Source: CAVZZG01 sp963779685
GTDB lineage: Bacteria; Actinomycetota; Thermoleophilia; Gaiellales; F1-60-MAGs149
NCBI GenBank assembly: GCA_963779685.1
Contig: CAVZZG010000003.1
Location: 248,001-312,000 of the forward strand
DNA: 64,000 nt
Direction: 5' to 3'
The notes beneath the pieces are model-generated. The model was not told the origin of the DNA. It did not search any database and saw only the letters and a list, made by a program, of their open reading frames with translations. Of the stretch, positions 18,029-26,989 are shown piece by piece. Every line of letters starts with the position of its first letter. Position 1 is the stretch's first letter. Position numbers and translations under genes: made by a program.

Positions 18029-19087
18029 TTGGCGCTCTTCGATGCGCTGCGGTCGCGATTCGGCTCCGACGACCTCGCCCTCACCTTCTACGCCTACCGG
18101 GAGGATGCGCCCGGGTCGCGGTTCCGGGCGCTCTACGACGCCACCTGGAGCGCCTACGAGCGCTGGTTCCTGCGCGAGGGCGACGCCGCGCGGCCGTCGT
18201 ACGTCACCAGCCGCCGCATGCTCCGCGAGCACATGCCCGAGCTGGTGCCGACGTGGGAGGCGCTGTGCGAGCTCGCCGGGGGCGGTGACGGCGTGGCTCG
18301 TCTGCTGGCGCTGTGGACGCCGCCGCGGTTCATCGTCGCGTGCTCGCAGGTTGCGCTCGCCGCTCCCGCACCGTTCCTCGTCCGCAACTACGACTACAGC
18401 CCGACGGCCTTCGAGGGCGTGATCGGCGGTACCCGCTACCTCCGGCCGGTGATCGGGACGAGCGACTGCCTCTGGGGCCTCCTCGACGGCATCAACGACG
18501 CCGGCCTCGCGATCTCGATCACGTTCGGTGGTCGCCGCGAGCACGGGCCGGGCTTCGGCATCGCGCTGGTGGTGCGCTACGTGCTCGAGACGTGCGCGAC
18601 GACGGCCGAGGCGATCGCGACCCTCCGCCGGTTGCCGGTGCACTTCTCCTACAACGTGACGACGATCGACACCGCCGGGCATGCTGCGACCGTCTTCGTC
18701 GCGCCCGACCGGCCGGCGATCGCGCGCTCGCACGCCGTGGCGACCAACCACCAGGGCGAGGTCGACTGGCCGGAGTACGCCCGGGCGACGGAATCGGTGG
18801 AACGGGCGGCGTGGCTCGACGCGCTGATCGCCGAGCGTCACCCGTCGAGCGAGCAGCTGGCCGAGGCCTTTCTCGTCCCGCCGCTCTACAATCGCTCGTT
18901 CAGTGCCGGCTTCGGCACGCTCTACACCGCCGTGCTGTCACCCGGCGAGGGGCGCGTCAGCTACCGCTGGCCGGGCGAGGCATGGTCGTTCTCGTTCGAC
19001 GCGTTCGAGGAGGGCGAGCGGACGATCCGCCTGCGCGAGCGCGAGGCGATGCGGTTCCGCGTGCCGTGGCGGGCTATCGCGAAGTAG
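18029..19087 (+). CDS. C45-family Ntn hydrolase (acyl-CoA:6-APA acyltransferase-like)
   Basis: A 352-residue protein related to penicillin acyltransferase and other C45 N-terminal-nucleophile enzymes. The nucleophile is C105 in FIVACSQVALAAPAPFLVRNYDYSP; in isopenicillin N acyltransferase autoprocessing exposes Cys103, so a pro-segment of about 104 residues here fits self-cleavage. RNYDY and GLLDGINDAGLAISITFGGR are further family marks; TNHQGEV follows later. Starts at TTG 18029, 3 bp behind the ATP-grasp gene; its end overlaps the minus-strand amidase gene by 14 bp. Predicted to cleave or transfer an amide-linked acyl group, probably on the product of its neighbour. Confidence 0.85.
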   Translation: MALFDALRSRFGSDDLALTFYAYREDAPGSRFRALYDATWSAYERWFLREGDAARPSYVTSRRMLREHMPELVPTWEALCELAGGGDGVARLLALWTPPRFIVACSQVALAAPAPFLVRNYDYSPTAFEGVIGGTRYLRPVIGTSDCLWGLLDGINDAGLAISITFGGRREHGPGFGIALVVRYVLETCATTAEAIATLRRLPVHFSYNVTTIDTAGHAATVFVAPDRPAIARSHAVATNHQGEVDWPEYARATESVERAAWLDALIAERHPSSEQLAEAFLVPPLYNRSFSAGFGTLYTAVLSPGEGRVSYRWPGEAWSFSFDAFEEGERTIRLREREAMRFRVPWRAIAK

Positions 19088-20479
19088 GCCGGCGCAGGTG
19101 GTGGTCGGTCTCGGCCTGGAAGGCCGCGCCGAGGCGGATCACGTCGGCCTCGCGGCGGCGGCCGCCGACGACCTGCATGCCGACCGGGAGGCCGTCGGCC
19201 GTGAACCCGCATGGAACGGACATGGCGGGCAGGCCGGTGAGGGTGATCGCATAGGTGAGGTAGAACCACTGCGTGTAGTCCTCGAGCGCGATGCCGTCGA
19301 TCTCGGTCGGGTACGGCAGCTCCACCGGGAACGGCCGCACGGCGACGGTGGGGGAGATGAGGAAGTCGTGGCCGGCCATGAACGCCCGTACCCGCTCCCA
19401 GAGCGCCGAGCGTGCGCGCAGCCCGGCGGCGATCCGGGATGGCGTCAAGGCGAGGCCCTGCTCGATGTTCCAGACCAGGCCGGCCTGCAGGTCGCCGCGG
19501 TGGTCGCGGAGATGGTCCTCGTGGCCGACCACCATCGAGATGCCGCGCGTGGCGAGCACCGCGTCACGGACGCCGGTGAAGTCCGGACTGGCCTCGACGA
19601 CCTCGGCGCCCAGTGCCCGCAGGGCGTCCATGGCGGCCGCCGCGGTCGCGGCGACCTCGGCCTCGACCGGGATCAGGCCGCCCAGGTCGGGCGTGAAGGC
19701 GATCCGCAGTCCGTCCAGCCGACCGGGCTCGGCAGCCCGGACGAAGGCTCCCGTGTCGACGTCGTAGGACAGCGGCGCGCGGTCGTCCGGGCCGGCGATG
19801 ACCGCGAGCATCAGCGCGCAGTCGGCCACGTCCCGCGCCATCGGGCCCGTCACGGCCGAGGCCGTCGAACGGCAGGCCGTCGGGCCACGAGGGCACCAGG
19901 CCCGGGGTCGTCCGGAACCCGACGACGCTGCAGAAGGCCGCCGGCGTGCGCAGCGATCCGCCGAGGTCCGAGCCCTGCGCGAGCGGGCTCATGCCGGTCG
20001 CCAGCGCCACCGCCGAGCCGCCGCTCGAGCCGCCGCAGGTCAGCGCCGGGTTCCAGGGATTGCGGGTCGCGCCGAAGACCTCGTTGAACGTGTTGCCGCC
20101 GGCCCCGAACTCGGGCGTGTTGGTCTTGCCGAGCACGATCGCTCCGGCCGACCTGCAGGCGCTCGACGATGAGCGCATCCTCGCCCGGCACGTGGTGCTC
20201 GTAGATCTTCGAGCCGTACGTCGTGCGGATGCCCGCGGTCTCGGTCAGGTCCTTGATCCCGACCGGCACACCGTGGAGCAGGCCCGTGACGGGACGGCCC
20301 GCGAGGGCTGCCGCGGTCTCGCGCGCCTGTTCGCGGGCGACCGTGACGTACGCGTTCAGCGACGGGTTGGCCTCGTCGATCCGTGCCAGGAGCGCGTCGA
20401 CCACCTCGAGCGGCGCTACCTCGCGCCGTCGGTAGAGGGCGACCAGGTCGCGGGCGCTGGTGAAGCAGAGATCGGTCAT
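19074..20479 (-). pseudogene. Amidase (amidase-signature family), disrupted by two frameshifts
   Basis: Reading three frames in turn reconstructs a full amidase of about 466 residues. Frame one (from ATG 20479, MTDLCFTSARDLVALYRRRE) carries GVPVGIKDLTET with the catalytic Lys; frame two holds CGGSSGGSAVALATG with the Ser-Ser pair and GSDLGGSLRTPAAF; frame three runs VTGPMARDVADCALML to the C-terminus. The breaks sit near 20150-20160 and 19851-19858, each fixed by removing one base. Everything else is intact, so either two assembly errors or a recently dead gene. Its ATG overlaps the ogt stop (ATGA). The family hydrolyses amides such as indoleacetamide or amino-acid amides. Confidence 0.8.
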
Positions 20480-20934
20480 GGAGCCTCGTGGTCGAGAAGC
20501 CATCGCTTGGCGGGGAGCCCGCCACCGTAGCCGGTGAGCGAGCCGTCGCTGCCCACCACCCGGTGGCACGGGACGATGATGGAGACCGGGTTGCGCCCGT
20601 TGGCGTGGCCGGCCGCGCGAATCGCGGCGGGCCGGCCGGCGCGGGCGGCAAGCTCGCGATACGTGATCCGCTCGCCGTACGGGATGGCTCGCAGGACGGT
20701 CCAGACGGTCAGTTGCCAGGCCGTGCCGCGGAGGTCGAGCGGCACGTCGAACGCCGGTCGCCCGCCCGCGAAGTAGCGGTCGAGCTCGGCCAGCACGTCG
20801 GCGAAGGCGGGCTCGTCCCGATCGGCATCCAGTGGCAGCGGTCGCTCGCCGGCCACGTAGAGGCCGGTGAGGCCGGCGTCCGAGGCCGTCAGCAGCAACT
20901 CGCCGACCGGGCTCCGTGTCGTGCAGAAGCGCAC
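20476..20934 (-). CDS. ogt: Methylated-DNA--protein-cysteine methyltransferase
   Basis: A 152-residue alkyltransferase that removes O6-methyl groups from guanine in DNA by irreversible transfer to a cysteine. The active site IIVPCHRVVG is complete, preceded by GHANGRNPV and by the helix-turn-helix region TVLRAIPYGERITYRELAARAG; the last residues GGLPAKRWLLDHE match the family end. N-terminal beta domain is of the short Ogt type. Transcribed before the amidase gene, whose start codon overlaps its stop, so coupled. Confidence 0.92.
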   Translation of the reverse strand: MRFCTTRSPVGELLLTASDAGLTGLYVAGERPLPLDADRDEPAFADVLAELDRYFAGGRPAFDVPLDLRGTAWQLTVWTVLRAIPYGERITYRELAARAGRPAAIRAAGHANGRNPVSIIVPCHRVVGSDGSLTGYGGGLPAKRWLLDHEAP

Positions 20935-20952
20935 CCGATTATCCTACGCGGC

Positions 20953-21750
20953 ATGGGCTACGTGACGGCGAACGGCGTGAACATGTACTACCGCCAGCGC
21001 GGCTTCGGGGACGACGTCCTGCTGCTCTGCGGGCTCGGCGACGACAACACGGCCTGGGATGCGCAGGTCGACGTCTTCGCCGCGTCGTACCGCGTGACGG
21101 TGCTCGACAACCGCGGGGTCGGGCGCTCCTCGCTGCCCGACGGCGAGTTCTCGATCCGCGACATGGCTGCGGACGCCGCGGCGGCGTGTGAGGCGCTCGA
21201 CATCGGCTACGCCCACGTGGCCGGCTTCTCGATGGGCGGCGCGATCGCGCAGGAGCTGACGCTCGCCCGGCCCGAGCTGACGCGGAGCCTCGTGATCGTC
21301 GGGTCGTGGTGCCGGAGCGACCGGATCCTCCAGGAGACGGTCAAGGGCGCCGCCTGGATGGCGGGCGTCGCAGACGACGCCCGGTCGTTCCTGTACTTCT
21401 TCAACACCCTGGTGTACTCGGCGGCGGTGTTCGAGGACGGCCGGATCGACGGGTTCATGGAGTCGGCGCTCGCCAATCCCCACCCGCAGGAGACCGAGGC
21501 ATTTCAGCGCACGGCGCGCGCCGTGCTCGGGCACGACACCGCCGATCGGCTCGGGCACGTGACGGCGCCGACGCTGGTGGTGTCGGGCGAGGCCGATCTG
21601 CTCTGCCCGCCGCGGCACTCGCGCGCGATCGCCCAGCGCCTTCCCGGAGCGCGCCTCGTCGAGGTGCCCGAGCAGGCGCACCAGCCCTTCCAGGAGGATC
21701 CCGCTGCCTTCAACGAGCTCGTCCTCGAGTTCTGGGCCACGCTCCCGTAA
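20953..21750 (+). CDS. Alpha/beta-fold hydrolase
   Basis: A 265-residue alpha/beta hydrolase. The triad is visible: Ser in GFSMGGAIAQ (nucleophile elbow), Asp in LVVSGEADLLCPP, His in EVPEQAHQPF. The oxyanion segment LLLCGLGDDNTAW follows the first strands, and LDNRGVGRSSLPD is typical. Such sequences include 3-oxoadipate enol-lactonases and esterases; the substrate is not fixed by sequence. ATG 20953 opens the frame; the gene is divergent from ogt with 18 bp between them. Confidence 0.88.
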   Translation: MGYVTANGVNMYYRQRGFGDDVLLLCGLGDDNTAWDAQVDVFAASYRVTVLDNRGVGRSSLPDGEFSIRDMAADAAAACEALDIGYAHVAGFSMGGAIAQELTLARPELTRSLVIVGSWCRSDRILQETVKGAAWMAGVADDARSFLYFFNTLVYSAAVFEDGRIDGFMESALANPHPQETEAFQRTARAVLGHDTADRLGHVTAPTLVVSGEADLLCPPRHSRAIAQRLPGARLVEVPEQAHQPFQEDPAAFNELVLEFWATLP

Positions 21751-21775
21751 GGGCGCGCTTGCCGCCACCGCCGCC

Positions 21776-22762
21776 GTGATCGCCGTCGTGGCGGGGGTGA
21801 TCGTCGCGGCCCTGCTCGACGCCGGCGGCTCCGGCCACGCGTCCACGAGCACAGCAGCCGCCCCGTCGACGGCGGCCACGACGACACGTGCCGTCCCGAC
21901 GTTCGACGACCGGCTCGCCCAGCTGCCGCTGGCCGCGCCCGGTGATCTCTCCGGGCGACTGCAGATCGCCGACGACAACTGCGACCTCCGCTGGATCGAT
22001 CTCGCCACGATGACGACGCGGCCGTCGCCGCTCGCATCGCAGAGTTGCCGGCGCCACTCGGTCATCTTCGATGGGGTGTCGGATACGTCTCGCGTCCGGG
22101 ATCCGGCCGGCTACCTGCTGGCGACGCTCCGCGTGCCGACCGACTGGTGGGTCTTCGACGTCACGAGGACCGACGCCATCCTGTGCGGCCCGAAGGGCGC
22201 CAGGGTGGTCGAGTACGCGGGTGGGAGGACCTCGCTGCCGGCCTGCCCGCTGCTGCGGATCGGCGAACGCCTGCTGTACGCGGCTCCCGACGGGCGCGCG
22301 CTGGTGGACGGGGCGGGGAACGTGATCGTGGCGCTCCGCCACAGCACCGCCGGGGCGAACGTGTACACGCTGTCGGCCGGGGTCCTGGTCGTGCAGCACG
22401 ACAATGGCCGGGCCGACCTCTACCGGGGCGGCTCGTTCCTCGCGAGCGTGGGCCCGGCCGGCCACTTCGGCCGCGAGTGCAGCGTCACCTCGGCGAGCCG
22501 CGATGGCCGGGTCGTGCTCTGGTCCTGCGGTAACGACGGCGTGCTCGCCGTCACCGGGCGGGACGGCGTAACCCGTACCGTGCGGAACGAACTCGCCAGC
22601 TTCGAGGCGGTGCTGTCGGCCGACGGGCGCTACCTGTTCATCGTGCGGCGGGATGGCGGCGGCGTCGCTCCGCAGACGGTCGTGCTCGACGCCCGCACGC
22701 TCGCGCCGCTGTACCGGGTGCCGCTTCCCGACGGCTACACCGTGACCGTCACGGCGCCCTAG
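21776..22762 (+). CDS. Membrane-anchored beta-propeller-like protein
   Basis: A 328-residue protein with one N-terminal TM helix (IAVVAGVIVAALLDAGG), an Ala/Thr/Ser linker and then repeated beta units with the look of a WD40/quinoprotein-like propeller (for example NVYTLSAGVLVVQHDNGRADLYRGG, GRVVLWSCGNDGVLAVTGRDG, DGRYLFIVRRDGG). No catalytic motif. GTG 21776 is the first in-frame start; no good ribosome site is seen and an upstream start inside the hydrolase gene is possible. Function unknown, probably surface-exposed binding. Confidence 0.6.
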   Translation: MIAVVAGVIVAALLDAGGSGHASTSTAAAPSTAATTTRAVPTFDDRLAQLPLAAPGDLSGRLQIADDNCDLRWIDLATMTTRPSPLASQSCRRHSVIFDGVSDTSRVRDPAGYLLATLRVPTDWWVFDVTRTDAILCGPKGARVVEYAGGRTSLPACPLLRIGERLLYAAPDGRALVDGAGNVIVALRHSTAGANVYTLSAGVLVVQHDNGRADLYRGGSFLASVGPAGHFGRECSVTSASRDGRVVLWSCGNDGVLAVTGRDGVTRTVRNELASFEAVLSADGRYLFIVRRDGGGVAPQTVVLDARTLAPLYRVPLPDGYTVTVTAP

Positions 22763-22802
22763 TCATCGGCTCCGAGGGGAGCCTGGATGCCTCCCGGTTC
22801 GA

Positions 22803-22857
22803 CGGACAATACCGGCGGTGTCCGTGGGATACCATGAATGCACGGACACACGTCCGT
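22803..22857. promoter_or_regulatory. Four GGAC/GTCC half-sites upstream of pdxS
   Basis: CGGACA (22803), TGTCCG (22819), CGGACA (22843) and GTCCG (22852) form two inverted pairs within 55 bp; the second is a 6-bp stem ACGGAC/GTCCGT with a 4-nt loop. They end 40 bp before the pdxS start, a normal operator position. No regulator gene for it is in the window. Confidence 0.4.
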
Positions 22858-22897
22858 TCATTGGAGTGGTGGGCAACCCGACCGAGGGGTGACGGAT

Positions 22898-23783
22898 ATG
22901 GCCGAGTACGGAACGATGCGCGTCAAGAGCGGTCTCGCCGAGATGCTCAAGGGCGGCGTGATCATGGACGTCACGACCGCCGAGCAGGCCAAGATCGCGG
23001 AAGACGCCGGCGCCTGCGCCGTCATGGCGCTGGAGCGCGTTCCGGCGGACATCCGCGTCCAGGGCGGCGTGGCCCGCATGAGCGATCCGGGCATCATCGC
23101 TGCCATCCAGGCGGCGGTGACGATCCCCGTGATGGCCAAGGCCCGGATCGGGCACTTCGTCGAGGCCCAGGTGCTGCAGGCGCTGGAGGTCGACTACATC
23201 GACGAGTCCGAGGTGCTGACGCCCGCCGACGAGTCGCACCACATCGACAAGTGGAAGTTCGACGTGCCGTTCGTCTGCGGCGCGACCAACCTGGGCGAGG
23301 CGCTGCGCCGCATCGGCGAGGGCGCGGCCATGATCCGCTCCAAGGGCGAGGCCGGCACCGGCAACGTGATCGAGGCCGTGCGGCACATGCGCTCCATCAA
23401 GGGCGAGATCCGCAAGCTGCAGGCCGCGGATCCCGACGAGCTGTACACCCGCGCCAAGGAGCTCGGCGCGCCGGTGCCGCTGGTGCAGTGGGTCGCCGAG
23501 CACGGCTCCCTGCCGGTGGTGCTGTTCACCGCCGGCGGCCTCGCGACGCCGGCCGACGCCGCGATGATGATGCAGCTCGGCGCCGATGGCGTCTTCGTCG
23601 GCTCGGGCATCTTCAAGTCGCGGCGATCCGGCCCGGCGCGCCCGCGCCATCGTCGAGGCGACCACGCACTTCACCGACGCGAAGCTGATCGCCGACATCT
23701 CGCGCGACCTGGGCGAGCCGATGGTCGGCCGCACCATGGAGGAGATTCCGGCCGATCAGCTGCTCCACACCCGCGGCTGGTAG
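22898..23783 (+). CDS. pdxS: Pyridoxal 5'-phosphate synthase lyase subunit PdxS, with one frameshift
   Basis: PdxS (about 294 residues) makes pyridoxal 5'-phosphate from ribose 5-phosphate, glyceraldehyde 3-phosphate and PdxT-delivered ammonia. MRVKSGLAEMLKGGVIMDV, VMALERVPADIR, EVLTPADE and GATNLGEALRRI are all intact, as are the two catalytic lysines. One extra base at about 23621 breaks the frame in GSGIFKS|GDPARRARAIVEATTHF; from 23622 the C-terminus continues correctly in another frame to 23783. ATG 22898 has GAGGGG upstream. pdxT follows 10 bp after. A sequencing error is the likeliest reason, since the gene is needed for vitamin B6. Confidence 0.9.
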
Positions 23784-23793
23784 GGGGCTGCGG

Positions 23794-24375
23794 ATGATCG
23801 GCGTTCTGGCCCTCCAGGGTGCGTTCCGCGAGCACGGCGCCATGGTGCGCCGGCTCGGCGAGGAGGCGATCGAGGTGCGCACGGCGCGCGACCTCGATCG
23901 CGTCGACGCGCTGATCCTGCCGGGGGGCGAGTCGACGACGATCGACAAGCTGCTCGACTCGAGCGGCCTCCGCGAGCCTCTGGTGGAGCGGCTCGCCGGG
24001 GGTATGCCGGCGTTCGGCACCTGCGCGGGCCTGATCGTGCTCTCGGCCGGCGCGGTCGACGGCACGCCGGAGCAGCGGACGCTCGGCGTCATCGACCTGC
24101 TCGCCCAGCGCAACGGCTACGGCCGGCAGGTGCACTCGTTCGAGGCCGAGATCGCGCTCTCGTTCGACGAGCGGCCGATGGCCGGCATCTTCATCCGCGC
24201 ACCCCGGATCGTGAGCATGGGCCCGGACGTCGAGGTGATCGCGCGGCTGGGCGAGGAGGCGGTCGCAGCCACCTCCGGCTCTATCATGGTGGCGACGTTC
24301 CATCCGGAACTGACCGACGATGATCGGCTCCACCGGCGCTTCCTCGCGATGGCGGGCGCCGGGCAGCCGGCGTAG
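23794..24375 (+). CDS. pdxT: Pyridoxal 5'-phosphate synthase glutaminase subunit
   Basis: A 193-residue class I glutaminase that hydrolyses glutamine and channels ammonia to PdxS. GVLALQGAFREHGAMVRRLGEEA is the family start, LPGGESTTI the oxyanion region, FGTCAGLIVLS the nucleophile cysteine, and ATFHPELTDDDRLHRRF the catalytic His-Glu pair. Normal length. ATG at 23794, 10 bp behind pdxS, so the pair forms an operon. Confidence 0.95.
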   Translation: MIGVLALQGAFREHGAMVRRLGEEAIEVRTARDLDRVDALILPGGESTTIDKLLDSSGLREPLVERLAGGMPAFGTCAGLIVLSAGAVDGTPEQRTLGVIDLLAQRNGYGRQVHSFEAEIALSFDERPMAGIFIRAPRIVSMGPDVEVIARLGEEAVAATSGSIMVATFHPELTDDDRLHRRFLAMAGAGQPA

Positions 24376-24383
24376 GAGCAGGT

Positions 24384-25127
24384 ATGTCCGGCCACTCGAA
24401 GTGGTCCTCGATCAAGCACAAGAAGGCGGCGACCGACAAGAAGCGCGGCAACCTGTTCTCGAAGTTGTCGCGGGCGATCATGGTCGCCGTCCGCGAGGGC
24501 GGACCGAACCCGGTCGACAACCTCGCGCTCCAGAACGCGATCGAGAAGGCTCGCGCGTTCTCGATGCCCAAGGACACGATCGAGCGGGCCATCGAGCGCG
24601 CGTCCGGTGCGGGCGATTCGGCCGCCTTCGAGACCGTCGTCTACGAGGGCTACGGGCCAGGCGGGGCGGCCGTGCTGGTGGAGGCCCTGACGGACAACCG
24701 CAACCGCACCGCGTCGAACGTCCGCACCGCGTTCAACCGCGCCGGCGGCTCGCTCGGTCAGAGCGGCTCCGTGGCGTTCCTGTTCGACCGCAAGGGCGTG
24801 ATCTCGCTCGCCGGCGAGGCCGATGAGGACGAGGTGATGCTCGCCGCCGCCGAGGCCGACGCCGACGACGTCGAGTCCGACGACGGCGTGCTGACCGTGA
24901 TCTGCGAGCCGACCGCGCTCGCCCGCGTGCGGGGCGTGGTCGCGGCGGCCGGTTTCGCGATCGAGTCGGCCGAGATCCGGATGGTGCCCAAGACCGTCAA
25001 CACCGTCGACGACGAGACTGCGGCGAAGCTGATGCGGCTGGTGGAGGCGCTCGAGGACGACGACGACGTCCAGGAGGTCTTCTTCAACTTCGAGATCCCG
25101 GACAGCCTGCTCGACGAGACCGGCTGA
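24384..25127 (+). CDS. yebC: YebC/PmpR-family protein (TACO1-like)
   Basis: A 247-residue YebC protein. MSGHSKWSSIKHKKAATDKKRGNLFSKLSRAIMVAVREGG is the classic N-terminus, IERASGAGDSAAFETVVYEGYGPGG and ALTDNRNRTASNVRTAFNRAGGSLG the middle domain, VNTVDDETAAKLMRLVEALEDDDDVQEVF the end. Family members act as transcription regulators or, by later work, in translation of proline stretches. It follows pdxT by 8 bp and sits before the ruv genes, the conserved place of yebC. Confidence 0.95.
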   Translation: MSGHSKWSSIKHKKAATDKKRGNLFSKLSRAIMVAVREGGPNPVDNLALQNAIEKARAFSMPKDTIERAIERASGAGDSAAFETVVYEGYGPGGAAVLVEALTDNRNRTASNVRTAFNRAGGSLGQSGSVAFLFDRKGVISLAGEADEDEVMLAAAEADADDVESDDGVLTVICEPTALARVRGVVAAAGFAIESAEIRMVPKTVNTVDDETAAKLMRLVEALEDDDDVQEVFFNFEIPDSLLDETG

Positions 25128-25130
25128 CGG

Positions 25131-25822
25131 TCAGCCCTCGCCCGGCTGCCACGGCGCCGGCGGGTATTCGACCTGGTCGCCGCGGTGCTCGCCGATGGTC
25201 AGGACGCGCAGGTCCTGCTCGCCGTCGTTGACGAACTGGTGGGGCCGCTCCGGGCCCTCCTGCTTGGCGAAGAAGTCCCCGGGGCCGACCCGGAAGGCCT
25301 CGTTCCCGACCTGCAGCAGTCCCTTCCCCTCGAGGACGAGGAAGCACTCCTCCTCGTCGTGGTGCCAGTGGAACTTCGTCGACCGCTCCCCCGGCCGGAT
25401 GACGTCGAGGTTCACGCCGATCCGTCGCAGTCCGGCGTGATCGCCGACCCGCGTCGAGATGCCGAAGGTCTCGCCGCCGGGCTCGTACTCGCCCTCGCCG
25501 GACGGCGCTTCCGAGACGTTGACGAGGAACGGCGGCCGGCCGTCCGCGCGCCGCAGGAGCCGCTCCGCGGGGAGCCCCTGCACCTCGGAGAGGCCGTACT
25601 CGCCACCCGGGAGCTCGCGCACCTGCACCCACCGCGCGGGAGGACGTCGGCCGCCACCTCGCTGCAGACCGCCTCCCACGCGCCCTCCCGGTCGACGACC
25701 GCGAAGACGTCGATGTCCGCGCCGAGGACGCGCCGCAGCTCGTCGGCAGCGGCCGCGACGTCCGGCCAGTACCGGGGATGCTGTTCGATCAGGGCCACGC
25801 GCCGGGTCGTCCGCTCCGCCAT
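25131..25822 (-). CDS. Cupin-domain protein, apparently frameshifted
   Basis: The C-terminal 165 residues form a cupin: RPGERSTKFHWHHDEEECFLVLEGKG (metal-binding HxH...E) and VGPGDFFAKQEGPERPHQFVNDGEQDLRVLTIG (second motif with His). A 60-residue N-terminal part starting MAERTTRRVALIEQHPRYWPDV (ATG 25822) lies in a different frame; the join is around 25633-25641 and would need one missing base (or two extra). If the two parts are one protein it is about 230 residues; if not, the cupin may start at an in-frame GTG near the join. Cupins of this type include sugar isomerases and dioxygenases; function unclear. Divergent from ruvC. Confidence 0.65.
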
Positions 25823-25880
25823 CCGCGGGATGGTAGCCATTTCGCGGCCTGCCGGCCGACGCGCCTCGTAGACTGCCCGG

Positions 25881-26375
25881 GTGGTGATACTCGGTCTCGA
25901 TCCCGGGATCGCGGCGACGGGCTTCGGGGTCGTCGAGGCTCGCGGGAACCGCCTTCGTGCGCTCGCGTTCGGGGTCATCCGCACGACGCCGCGCACGCCG
26001 CACGCCGAGCGCCTGTCGATGATCCACGCCCGGGTTGGCGCGCTGGCCGGCGAGCACGACCTGGACGAAGCGGCCGTCGAGGAGCTGTTCATGGGCCCGG
26101 ATCCGCGCGGTTCGCTCCTGCTCGGCCAGGCGCGTGGCGCCGCCCTCGCGGCCTGCGGGGCCGCCAGCATCGCCGTCACCGAGTACTCGGTGGCGACCAT
26201 CAAGAGCGCTGTCTGCGGGTACGGCCGGGCCGAGAAGCGCCAGGTGGGGCGGATGGTGCAGGCCGTGCTCGCGCTCGAGTCGGCGCCCGACGAGCACGCC
26301 GCCGATGCGCTGGCGGCCGCGGTCTGCCATGCCCAGCACTCCCGGGCGCCGGGCCGGGCGAGGGCGCGGGCATGA
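25881..26375 (+). CDS. ruvC: Crossover junction endodeoxyribonuclease RuvC
   Basis: A 164-residue Holliday-junction resolvase. The four acidic catalytic positions are visible: ILGLDPGIAATGFG (D), ELFMGPDPRGS (E), and DEHAADALAAAVCH (D-D). KRQVGRMVQAVLAL is the DNA-binding helix region. GTG start 25881. Its stop overlaps the ruvA ATG (ATGA at 26372-26375), so ruvC, ruvA and ruvB form one operon. In the cell it nicks junctions set up by RuvAB. Confidence 0.95.
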   Translation: MVILGLDPGIAATGFGVVEARGNRLRALAFGVIRTTPRTPHAERLSMIHARVGALAGEHDLDEAAVEELFMGPDPRGSLLLGQARGAALAACGAASIAVTEYSVATIKSAVCGYGRAEKRQVGRMVQAVLALESAPDEHAADALAAAVCHAQHSRAPGRARARA

Positions 26376-26989
26376 TCGCGCACATCACCGGGCGCGTCGT
26401 GGAGCGGGAGCCGGAGCGGATCGTGATCGACGTCGGCGGCGTCGGCTTCGAGCTCGCCGCCACCCGTCTTGCCGAAAGGGCAGCGGCGCCGGGCGAGGTC
26501 GTGACGCTGCAGACGCACCTCCACGTGCGAGAGGACCTGCTGCAGCTGTTCGCGTTCGCAGACGAGCGCGAGCGTGCGTTCTTCCGGCTGTTGCTGGGCG
26601 TCGCGGGTATCGGCCCCAAGCTGGCCATGGCCATCGTCTCGGCCTTCCCGCCCGAGCAGCTGGAACGGGCGATCGCGTCCAGGAACGTCGCGCTCCTGGC
26701 CTCGGTGAGTGGCGTGGGCCGCAAGACGGCACAGCGCATCTGCATCGATCTCAAGGACCGCGTCGGCGTCCCGGCGTCCGTCTCGATCGCCGCGGCCAAC
26801 CGCTCGGCGGCCGTGCGCGTCCCATCCGGCGCGGATCTCGACGAGCCGTTCTACGCCGCCCGGGAGGCCCTGATCGCCTTCGGCTATGCGCTCCCCGATG
26901 CGGAGGCGGCGCTGGACGGTGTCGACGGCAGCGCCGACGAGCGCGTGAAGGCCGCGCTGCAGCGGCTCCGGGGCGCGGCAGCCCGATGA
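26372..26989 (+). CDS. ruvA: Holliday junction branch-migration protein RuvA
   Basis: 205 residues from ATG 26372 (MIAHITGRVVEREPERIVIDVGGVGFEL, the N-terminal OB fold). It has the two helix-hairpin-helix motifs, LLGVAGIGPKLAMAIVS and LLASVSGVGRKTAQRI, that hold the junction, then LKDRVG, a variable linker and the RuvB-binding C-terminal domain (EALIAFGYALPDAEAALDGV). ATGA overlaps with ruvC before it and ruvB after it. Confidence 0.95.
   Translation: MIAHITGRVVEREPERIVIDVGGVGFELAATRLAERAAAPGEVVTLQTHLHVREDLLQLFAFADERERAFFRLLLGVAGIGPKLAMAIVSAFPPEQLERAIASRNVALLASVSGVGRKTAQRICIDLKDRVGVPASVSIAAANRSAAVRVPSGADLDEPFYAAREALIAFGYALPDAEAALDGVDGSADERVKAALQRLRGAAAR

Noticed and set aside
16574..18841. 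755-residue minus-strand frame
   Set aside because: Opposite the ATP-grasp/Ntn hydrolase pair, which have clear catalytic motifs; the shadow has none.
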